NCBI GenBank assembly: GCA_014529385.2
Contig: CM043963.1
Coordinates: 2,174,001 to 2,238,000, forward strand
Source: Adiantum capillus-veneris
Taxonomy: Eukaryota; Streptophyta; Polypodiopsida; Polypodiales; Pteridaceae
Reading direction: 5' to 3'
DNA length: 64,000 nt
Shown here: piece after piece, positions 33,001-41,157 of the stretch
Position numbering within the stretch: the first letter of the stretch is position 1
Layout: the number at the start of each line of letters is the position of its first letter
The notes under the pieces: model-generated
What the model saw: only the letters and a program-made list of their open reading frames with translations
The model's database searches: none
Told to the model about the DNA's origin: nothing
Made by a program: the position numbers and the translations under genes

Positions 33001-33566
33001 TACAACCAATTGAGCTCAACATCCCAACAATACGACTTCATGGCAAAGCAGCACAAGATAATCAAGAAGCATGGATGGATCGACTTCTTACCTTAGCTGA
33101 GCTTGAGTGGAAAAGATAAGCAGCATACGAGTGCTACAAGAGGAAAGCTACGTAGGCGAAGGAGAAGCTTGACAAGAAACTAAAGGACAAAGGCATCAAT
33201 GAAGGAGATCTTGTGCTAAGGTATGACAATCGACTCGACAATTGTTTTGATGCCAAATTTGAAACTAGATGGCAAGGTCCATACATAGTTAAGAATTATT
33301 TCAATTCAAGTTACTATCAACTTATGGACTTGAATGGGAAAGAGCACTCCAGGAAGGTAAACGGGTATTGCTTGAAGCCTTATTTGAGTCGCCTTCTACC
33401 AAAGGATCTACCAAAGATCTGTCAAAAGGCAGCTATCTCATGTAGGTATTGTTCCGTCAAGCATGAATGTAACTCAAACCAAACTTCTGAGGGGCCAAAC
33501 AATGAAGACCTCGTCAAGGACTCTGAAGCACTCTCTTTGGAAAAGATGCTCTATGATGGTACATGA
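30042..33566 (+). pseudogene. Tat-type Ty3/gypsy pol (RT, RNase H, second RNase H, integrase)
   Basis: It starts as a gag scrap (30042-30081). About 0.8 kb present in the 12.5-14.9-kb relative is then missing, including the protease. RT follows: shared N-terminal part, [25 protein letters not shown], catalytic FIDD at 30822-30833. The first RNase H (31230-31480) lacks its first Asp (FFVSSSVGKETIGAVF). A second RNase H of archaeal type (31690-32085) has FFDGA, NKAEY, KGDALL and NEDADLLA, all four acidic residues present. This second domain is the hallmark of the Tat lineage. Integrase: HHCC (32335-32465), EVDYMTRW, YDNGPGF, GLVEKANG (DDE), GPY/F at 33250-33400. Breaks: 1-bp deletions near 30290 and 30507; TAG 32469, TAA 33117, TAG 33153, the two TAGs at likely Gln codons. 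From 30522 to 33566 one frame is kept. The 3' LTR begins 29 bp after the end. Confidence 0.9.
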
Positions 33567-33580
33567 ATGTACCATCATCC

Positions 33581-33594
33581 TGGGCAAGGGATAA
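33581..33594 (+). other. Polypurine tract of Tat element
   Basis: TGGGCAAGGGATAA directly before the LTR start TGATAGCC at 33595. Position and purine content fit the plus-strand primer site. Confidence 0.55.
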
Positions 33595-34583
33595 TGATAG
33601 CCATTTTTCGGCTCTCCGTAATTGCCATAGTGAGTTAACCCACCCTACCAAAATCATCCAAACACTGTGGCTATCCCTACTATTTCACTGTATATAGGTG
33701 TGTGTGAGTTAGGGGACTTTTTCCATATCTTCTTAAAAACCCTCAGCTAGCTAGTCACTAGGCTAGTTAAGCCAAAAAAATATAAAAATATAAAAAATAT
33801 AAGTATATTATGGTCCATTTGTGTGTAAATATTTCATTGTATATAGGGCCTAAATAAAAGGATTTTTCATAATTATTTTGGTATTTATTTAAATATTTCT
33901 ACCTATGGTGTGTTATTTATGCTATGTACATTGACTCACCATTACCATATTTTTTCTTACCATCTTGCATACTCTTTATTCCATATAAAAATAATTTCAT
34001 GCAAGCTTCTCTTATTTTTGGTGTAACTCCATCCCAACAAAAATCCAAAAAAACTAGTTTTATTTATGTGTATATATTTTCACTATTGTGATTTTTCCTT
34101 CCTACATCTATTCTCTTTTACTCTCATAAATTAGAACACAAAAAATATTGATCTTTTTATGGTAGACTTATAATGAGAGAGATTTATTTTGACCCCTTTA
34201 TATTTTTTCCACCTATATTATTTATATTTGACATGTACATATTTTTTTAGACGCCTCAATATTTGATTTTCTTAGTTGTACTATTCACTTATATCATGAT
34301 CTCAACAATATTTTCAATTATAGACCTACCAAATAAGGTCAAGGGTATGTGGAATACATGCATGCACCATGGGGAGCTCACTCTTGGAGGTATTCAAAAG
34401 AATCATCCAAAGAAGGACCTCACAAGGACCTTGTGCAGTGGAAAAAACAGTCGGTTTTGCTGAATTTTAAAAGATCACATGCTCCCCGAATTTGAAAAGG
34501 TGATACAAACAAAAGTTGTAGCTCGTGGGATGAACTTTCACCTCAAAATTTTTCATACTTTTTTGAGCTACGTGCTGTGAGCT

Positions 34584-34808
34584 ATGATTTTATTGGTGGA
34601 CCTCAGTTTGCCCATGCTATGCAGCCACACTCCCTCTTCCACTTTACCATTTTCCTCTTTCACACACACCTCTCCACTCATCATCCCCACCTCTCTCACC
34701 ACTCCTCTCTGCACCCTACGCACCTTCTTCTCAACCTTGAAGAATAAGAGAAACTATGGTGAACTCATGTCTCCTACACACACTTCCATTCCAAAATTGA
34801 CCACCTAG
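34584..34808 (+). other. Open frame in U3 of Tat LTR (74 codons)
   Basis: Same frame and same length as 16913-17137 on the minus strand. A second shared frame (MIFLVVLFTY start) is at 34263-34463 and 17253-17462, with different ends. Both lie upstream of the TATA box. Coding is doubtful. Confidence 0.25.
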
Positions 34809-35324
34809 TCTCATTTTTTCTCTTCCATATTACCCATATTTATTAAAAAAACCACAAAATTCAGCCTCTTCTCTTGAAAGACAGCATCATGGTGATTGAT
34901 TACTCATGTTCACTTACCTTGGCTCCCAAGGAAGGTCAAGAGTGGAGAAAAAAAGTACCGTCAAAGCTAGTGGACCGTCAACAAGCATCAAAATTGACCC
35001 TACTCAAGACACTTGGAGCATCGACATTTGTAGGAAATCCATGTTTCTTACCTATTAAGAGTTTTTTCTTCCTTATTTGTATCCTACATGGATACTCCCA
35101 TTGTAAATATCCAATTCCATTTGTAAATCAATAAAAATACTAACTCTACTAATTTACTAACACTAACTTAGTATGAAAAGTCCTATTACCTCCACTTCTC
35201 TCCTCTCTCTCTTCTTCATCTATCCCCACCAACTTCTTGATAATTCCAAGAAAAAGAAATTAGAAAAGTGCTGAAAATCTAACCCAACCATGGTTAGAGG
35301 AGTAACCCTAGCCCTCAAAATTTC

Positions 35325-35333
35325 TATAAAAGG
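35325..35333 (+). promoter_or_regulatory. TATA box of Tat 3' LTR
   Basis: TATAAAAGG in a GC-richer context, identical to the box at 16414-16422 on the other strand. The leader-like sequence after it (GTGTAGCTAGCAC) is also shared. Confidence 0.7.
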
Positions 35334-35988
35334 AAGGTGTAGCTAGCACAAAAAGGGAGAGCCATAAGCAAGAGCACTATGCTATAGCTTGAGAAGCCAA
35401 GCTCAACCTCTCTAGAAGGAGCTCTTGAGTGGAAGCTCATTGTCGTATGCTTGTGCATGTGTTGTAATAGGGGTGATTAGCATGGGAACTCTATGCCATT
35501 GTAAGAGAGAGAGCGATCATTCAATTGAGAGTGGAAAATCTATCATTCCTCCTACTAGTGTAAGCCCAACATTTGCTGAATCAAGGAGGGTGGATTTGGA
35601 CTAAGCTTGGATACTTTGTCTCTCTTCCAACGTGAAGTAATGGACAACAATGATGTGTAAGTGTCTTGGTGATATTTTTAGTTCTTGATAGCTTGTGTCT
35701 GGGTGTTGTCATCAATTTAGCCATAAATCCCACATATTGTAAGAGGGCGATAGGGTGGAGAGGACTCCCCTGGCCTTAAGACAGTGATTGGGTTGGCTTT
35801 TCTTGTGATGTGTCGTGGTGAAATTTACTCAAGCTATGTTGAACAAATACTAATCTCACTTTGATCGGTCATGACAGATTTGTAAGAAGATATTAATGCA
35901 ACAAGCACCCCCTCCCTCTTCTCTCTCTTTCTTACATATATAATTGTGTTTTCTTGATCATTGCCGATACATTTCAAAGCAGCCCGAG

Positions 35989-35990
<2 letters not shown>

Positions 35991-36072
<82 letters not shown>
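35991..36072. repeat. (CT)41 microsatellite inside Tat LTR
   Basis: CT run in the same LTR position as the AG run at 15661-15748 on the other strand. It differs from that run by a few units. Confidence 0.95.
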
Positions 36073-36074
<2 letters not shown>

Positions 36075-36248
36075 ACGCGTCCTAGTTCGCATCCAAAACT
36101 AGGCGGTGCCCCAAATTTGTGTACGGTTAGGTTGCGGGTTTGTGTGTGTGTTTGTTGTTTTTTCCAACCCCAACCCAATTGAGCAGCACGGGAGCCTACA
36201 AGGGTGCTTAGAGGCCACTCTTCTTGTTGCCCGCCCCGGACCGCCTCA

Positions 36249-36443
36249 GCGTTTTGAATCCGGTCTTCTTCTTCAAGCCATTTGCATATGTCTGCAAGCT
36301 CTTTCATTTCAGCATATAGCTGCTCCACTTTGCTAGCCATCTTTATGTACTCTCACCTCGGCTTGTCCGCGTCGGGTTCACAAAAAATATGTCGAGAAAT
36401 TTGCGGTCTTGCTAGGAAAGCACCGGGCTTATGGCTGTGAGAG
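36249..36443 (-). pseudogene. Start of another element's gag plus LTR-end scrap (element X)
   Basis: On the minus strand a Met at 36340 opens MASKVEQLYAEMKELADICK, a helical gag-like N-terminus that is cut at 36249 by the Tat LTR after about 30 residues. Upstream of it, 36388-36443 matches 53585-53657 in inverted orientation (CAAATTTCTCGACATA and CTCATAGCCATAAGCC blocks). This suggests an LTR end followed by a leader of about 45 bp and gag. It is a remnant squeezed between two other elements. Confidence 0.4.
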
Positions 36444-36507
36444 TTTGTGTGAGAACTCCTTTTTTTTTTAAAAAAAGGAAAAAGAAATTGGACGTTTTCT
36501 TTTCTGC

Positions 36508-36516
36508 TATAAATAG
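36508..36516 (+). promoter_or_regulatory. TATA box, chromovirus LTR (first)
   Basis: TATAAATAG in the context TTTCTGC-TATAAATAG-AG. It is conserved in all six LTRs in the window whose U3 end is present. Confidence 0.75.
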
Positions 36517-36654
36517 AGTATCCATGCTCACACTTTGGACATAGAGATTGCCTCTATAACGCTCACGAAGTGCTTCCACTTCTCTTAGAGAAAAGGCGTC
36601 CACAAACCACTAAGAGAGCAAAAACTCTAGTGGACTAATAAGGTGCGTATTAAT

Positions 36655-36816
36655 TAAGCATTCAATTAACTTTAGGAATGATGTATGTGTGCTATCTCCT
36701 ACTCTAATCTCTCTAATAGATTAGTAAGATTCAATTAGCTATGTGTGTGTGTGTGCGCTATCTATTACTCTAATCTCTAATAGATTAGTAAGATTCAATT
36801 AACTTTAAGAAGGATA

Positions 36817-36858
<42 letters not shown>

Positions 36859-37240
36859 TGCTATCTTTTACTCTAATCTCTCTAATAGATTAGTAAGATT
36901 CAATTAGCTTTAAGAAGGATATGTGTGTGTGTGTGTGTGCTATCTTTTACTCTAATCTCTCTAATAGATTAGTAAGATTCAATTAGTTTTAAGAAGGATA
37001 TGCGTGTGTGTGTTCTATCTCTTACTGTAATCTCTTTAATAGATTAGTAGGATTCAATTAACTTTAGGAATTATGTATGTGTGTGCTATCTTTTACTCTT
37101 ATCTCTCTAATAGATTAGTAAGATTCAATTAGCTTTAGAAAAGGATGTGTGTGTGTTCTCGTTTACTCTAATCTTCTAATGGATTAGTAATATTCAATTA
37201 ACTTTAGAAAAGATCTGTGTGTATGTTTTCTCTTACTCTA
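36655..37240. repeat. LTR minisatellite, about 7 units
   Basis: Units of about 65-85 bp made of a TG run, CTATCT(C/T)(T/A)TACTCTAATCTCT, CTAATAGATTAGTAAGATTCAATTA and a linker AGCTTTAAGAAGGATA. Copy number differs strongly between LTRs of the family (about 1 at 47.6 kb, 3-4 at 38.4 kb, 7-8 in the others). Confidence 0.85.
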
Positions 37241-37705
37241 ATCTCTCTAAGTATACCTACTCTCTCTAGTTAGTACATCTTCACTATTAACTTATGCATA
37301 GTTAATTGAAAGTAAATACATAAGAGAACTCATCATATTCTTATTATACATGATGAAATTCTCATTCACCAATTTTATTGTCAATTAGATTAAGTAGAAT
37401 TTTGAATAATACTAAAAATTGGTTTAGTTGAAGTATAGAAGTGGAAGTTAGAATTGGATTAGAAATGTCATGCATAAAAGTAATGCAGTCCTAAACTTTC
37501 ACTCGTAGTTTACACACATAATTTTTGATTAATTATGATTACCAAATATTTGATGTATAGAAATTAGATGTAGAACAACAACACTAAGTGTGAATCCGAG
37601 TTGGCCAGGGTTCAAATTACAGACTCTCTTTGGAAACAAGGAGATTACTAGGGAAATTGACCAATTTAAAGTTCTAAGTGTATAACATAAGTGTAGTACA
37701 AAAAA

Positions 37706-37828
37706 ATGGCTCCAAAGCGTGCTCGAACCCAAGATGCTAATGATCATGAAGTTGGTACAAGTAACGGTGGAACTCCTGCAGAACATGTTATGTCTCCACC
37801 AATCGGACCAATCGGAGCTATGGTATAG
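37706..37828 (+). CDS. LTR small ORF (40 aa), stop at splice-donor codon
   Basis: Starts MAPKRARTQDANDHE and ends GAMV-TAG, directly followed by GTTAGT. In the other LTRs the last codon is CAG, here TAG, so this copy ends where the others reach a splice donor. The start is basic (PKRAR), like a nuclear localisation or RNA-binding tail, followed by a Gly/Ser/Pro-rich part. Function unknown. Confidence 0.45.
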   Translation: MAPKRARTQDANDHEVGTSNGGTPAEHVMSPPIGPIGAMV

Positions 37829-38277
37829 GTTAGTATTGCAGTTTCAAGTTATGCATCATTACATATGCGAGACCATAGGAATATATTATTTACCTTATGA
37901 AAAGAAAACACGGACCGAAACCAAGGGGCTTAACCCCAAAAAACTCCGCATATGTTTGACAAGTAGGAAACAATGTCTGGTTAAATTGGTTGCTATAGAA
38001 AAGAATGTTTGTCCAAAACCTTCAGTATGGTTTCTCTAAAGTCTCTCTACTTATTAGCGTTGGCATTATGTGGCAGTTGTCGAAGCGTGAGATGACGCCC
38101 AAGATGGCACCGCTGATGCTGTGGTGGGAGTACACCCAGATTAGCCCAGTTGGATACTGCAGTTTTGTTTTGCTGTGGCGTGAGGATGACGCCCAGATTG
38201 GCATCGTTGTTTCCGTGGCGTGAGTACATCTTTTTTTTTTTTTTTGGAAAAAACAAATTGGACGTTTTCTTTTCTGC

Positions 38278-38286
38278 TATAAATAG
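38278..38286 (+). promoter_or_regulatory. TATA box, chromovirus 5' LTR
   Basis: TATAAATAG, followed 25-30 bp later by the CACACTTTAGACATAG block that probably holds the transcription start. Equivalent boxes on the minus strand: 47867-47875, 50840-50848, 57807-57815, 62030-62038. Confidence 0.75.
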
Positions 38287-39168
38287 AGCATCCATGCTCA
38301 CACTTTAGACATAGAGATTGCCTCTAGAGCACTCACGAAGTGCTGCAACTTCTCTTAGAGAGAAGACGTCCACAAACCACTAAGAGAAAAAAAACTCTAG
38401 TGGACTAATAAGGTGCGTATTAATTAAGAATTCAATTAACTTTAGGAATGATGTATATGTGCTATCTCCTACTTTAATCTCTCTAATAGATTAGTAAAAT
38501 TCAATTAGCTTTAAGAAGGATATGTGTGTGTGTGTGTGTGTGTGTATGCTATCTTTTACTCTAATCTCTCTAATAGATTAGTAAGATTCAATTAGCTTTA
38601 GAAAAGGATGTGTGTGTGTTGTCTTTTACTCTAATCTTCTAATGGATTAGTAAGATACAATTAACTTTAAAAAAGATGTGTGTGTATGTTTTCTCTTACT
38701 TTTATCTCTCTAAGTATACCTACTCTCTCTAGTTAGTACATCTTCACTATTAACTTATGCATAGTTATTTGAAAGTCAATACATAAGAGAACTCGTCATA
38801 TTCTTATTATATATGATGAAATTCTCATTCACCAATTTTATTGTCAATTTGATTAAGTAGAATTTTGAATAATACTAGAAATTGATTTAGTTGAAGTATA
38901 GAAATTGAAGTTAGAATTGGATTAGAAATGTGAAGCATAAAAGTAATGCATTCCTAAACTATCACTCATAGTTTACACACTTAATTTTTGATTAATTAAG
39001 ATTAACAAATATTTGATGTATAGAAATTAGATGTAGAATAACAACACTAAGTGTGAATCCGAGTTGGCGAGGGTTCAAATTATAGACTCTCTTTGGAAAC
39101 AAGGAGACTACTAGGGAAATTGACCAATTTAAATTTCTAAGTGTATAACATAAGTGTAGTACAAAAAA

Positions 39169-39291
39169 ATGGCTCCAAAGCGTGCTCGAACACAAGGCGC
39201 TAATGATCATGAAGCCGGTACAAGTAACGGGGGAACTTCTGCGGAACATGCTATGTCTCCACCAATCGGACCAATTGGAGCTATGGTACAG
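39169..39291 (+). CDS. LTR small ORF (41 codons up to a splice donor)
   Basis: MAPKRARTQGANDHEAGTS at the start and SPPIGPIGAMVQ at the end, where the Gln codon CAG is immediately followed by GTTAGTAT, a good plant donor. Without splicing the frame runs on 23 codons to a TGA-containing stretch. With splicing to 40285 it continues in phase (DWRPIKGTP...) across the LTR end and primer-binding site to a TGA near 40402. Homologous ORFs lie on the minus strand at 47090-47212, 49547-49669 and 56532-56654; the one starting at 60951 is frame-shifted. Function unknown. Confidence 0.5.
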
Positions 39292-40284
39292 GTTAGTATG
39301 GCAGTTTCAAGTTATGCATCATTGCATATGCGAAACCATAGAAATATAATATTTACCTTATGAAAAGAAAACACGGATCGAAACCACGGGGCTTAGCCCC
39401 AAGAAACTCGGCAAATGTTTGACAAGTAGGAAAGATTGTCTGGTTAAACTGGTTGCTATAGGAAAGAATGTTTTTCCAAAATCTTCGGTATGGTTTCTCT
39501 CAAGTCTCTCTACTTATTAGCGTTGGCATTATGTGGCAGTTTTGCCGAGGTGTGAGATGACGTCCAGGATGGCACCGCTGATGCTGTGGTGGGAGAACAC
39601 CCAGATTAGCCTAGTTGGATGATGTCTAGATTGGCACCGTTGTTGCTGTGGCGGGAGTACGTCCAGATTAGCACAACGAGTACTTGTCGAGCGATATGGG
39701 ACGCTCATGAGGACAAGGGTTTTTATAAATAATGTATATACCGATCGGACATAATAGCGCCAGTAGAGATTCTTAACTGAACCTAATCCAAGGGTTGTTT
39801 TTAAAATTGGACGACTTCTTGTTTGACTATTGTTTGTAATACTGTTTGAAGGGCTGTTTTAATGAATTAGTATCAAAAATAAAGTAAAGGAACATGTATG
39901 TTTAAACTGTGTGATAGTGATTAGATAACAAAAGAAGGGTGAATGTGGTGTGGAAAGTGGGAGAATGATACCCCGATGGTATCATTCTATGGACGGGTGG
40001 ACCCGATGAGTCGGGTAACTTTCCAACGCTAGAAGTTTTTTATAGTCATAAATATTAAAAGAGACAAACCTTGGCGGCTATGCTTCTGAAACATGGGGAA
40101 AAAGGCGCACAGATTGGTCACTCTAAGATTTATACTTTTAGGTATAATTGATTATAGATAGTTTTTAGATCGGGTTATGGTGGTCACTCTCCGCCATAGC
40201 GAGATAGGACCGATCCTTCACTAATGGTTCATGTCCGTGGCTACGTAGTAGCTAAGGCAATGTCCATTGTTTTTTCTTTTTCAG
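39292..40284 (+). other. Candidate intron inside the LTR
   Basis: Donor CAG|GTTAGT and acceptor TTTTTTCTTTTTCAG|GATTGG, 993 bp, AT-rich. The acceptor block is present in the full-length minus LTRs (near 46060, 48512 and 54272). It removes most of the LTR downstream of the small ORF, so spliced RNA could not regenerate a full LTR; unspliced RNA would be the genome. Confidence 0.45.
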
Positions 40285-40342
40285 GATTGGAGACCTATCA
40301 AAGGTACTCCGGTCCTCGCAAAAAGGGGCAGGGACATCACAC

Positions 40343-40355
40343 TAGTATCAGAGCC
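40343..40355 (+). other. Primer-binding site (initiator Met tRNA type)
   Basis: TAGTATCAGAGCC, one base after the LTR end; it differs by one base from TGGTATCAGAGCC, the usual initiator-methionine site of plant retrotransposons. The minus-strand copy at 46000 reads TTGTATCAGAGCC, also with one change. Confidence 0.8.
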
Positions 40356-40597
40356 TAGGTTAAAGCTTGGGGAGATTTTTAGATTGATGTTTGGATATTG
40401 AAGGATGCAAATGTTTGAAATAATAGAAGAACCTAGAAAAATTGTTTTGAGTTTTTATATGGTATTGAAGATTGAACTTTCCTAGTACCGGAAAATGTTC
40501 ATTCAGCCTACCAGAAATTCCACGTGTTCACCATCATGTTTGAAAATACATGCCAATCACCAAATTATCAGTTTCAAAAAAGGGTGATGATGATTTT

Positions 40598-40975
40598 GGA
40601 TAGGGGTTTGCACCACCTATCCCAAGGGTGCATAGAGGATGGGGCATCAACTGGAGTCCATCTGGAGGAATCTATACCATCGATGCTGATAAGATATGGT
40701 GCATGGATACCAACCTCAAGAAACTTCGATGGGCAGAGGAGTTAAAAGTCATCAAAGTTTATCTTTTCATTGGTACTAAGAATCCGGATGCTACCATTAC
40801 CTTGGGAGGAGAAAAGATATCTCAGACTCAATGGGTCTATAACGAAGTTACAAAAGTTATCCATGGTGGTAGGATTCGACCCATATGTGTATCTCGTAGC
40901 TGTCAGGGGTCAAAAGAAACTTATTATTTTGATCCTTTAGCCTATCCTTTTGTAGTCACTAAACTCAAAATATAG
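40598..40975 (+). CDS. Extra ORF between primer-binding site and gag, unrecognised
   Basis: About 125 codons open after a TAG, with GFAPPIPRVHRGWGINWSP, then TIDADKIWCMDTNLKKLRWAEEL, then IKVYLFIGTKNPDATITLGG and WVYNEVTKVIHGGRIRP. The first Met is at 40628. The composition is that of a folded protein, with many Trp, Ile and Gly. It has no zinc knuckle and does not resemble gag. The gap to gag is about 180 bp, AT-rich. The deleted copies on the minus strand lack this region, so it cannot be compared inside the window. It may be an accessory protein or a captured host exon. Confidence 0.4.
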
Positions 40976-41157
40976 AGACATTACAATCCTTGTACCTAAA
41001 GACTACCAACCTTGGTAGCAAATAATGTGTATATAAATAAAGTTTGGATTAATATTATCTTTTATTTGTATTATTGTCTGATCAAGTCTTGCCTTAAAGT
41101 GGATTAAAGTTAGAGTATCCAATAAAGTTTCACTTAATCTATATTGCACAGAGTGCG

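Larger units (their letters stand above)
33595..36248 (+). mobile_element. 3' LTR of the plus-strand Tat element
   Basis: 2654 bp from TGATAGCC to CCGCCTCA. Length and both ends agree with the inverted LTR at 15486-18136 (2651 bp). It contains a TATA box, a CT microsatellite near the end and two small open frames in U3. The bases after the end (GCGTTTTGAATCC) belong to another element's gag on the minus strand, so this copy inserted into, or was joined to, that element. Confidence 0.88.
36444..38230 (+). mobile_element. Chromovirus LTR, truncated at both ends
   Basis: Carries the same TATA box, minisatellite, AT-rich stretch, small ORF and CACCGCTGATGCTGTGG block as the LTR that follows at once. 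About 100 bp of the LTR start and about 690 bp of its 3' part are missing; it breaks off at GTGGCGTGAGTACA, equivalent to about 39660. The result is two LTR pieces in direct tandem before one internal region. Confidence 0.85.
38236..40341 (+). mobile_element. 5' LTR of the plus-strand chromovirus
   Basis: Runs to ACATCACA at 40341, one base before a primer-binding site. The first about 95 bp of the LTR (TGTGTGGCC... as seen at 45852 and in the minus copies) are missing and replaced by a T-run at the join with the preceding LTR piece. Contains TATA (38278-38286), a 3-4-unit minisatellite (38440-38710), the small ORF and the conserved splice sites. Confidence 0.88.

Noticed and set aside
35834-36340. 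Long minus-strand frame of 168 codons through the CT tract
   Set aside because: It is a chance fusion: about 30 codons of the element X gag start, then LTR sequence and a dinucleotide run that reads Arg-Glu repeats.
36655-37240. Possible CRISPR-like array
   Set aside because: Units are contiguous with no unique spacers, contain TG runs and vary in length; this is a minisatellite in an LTR.
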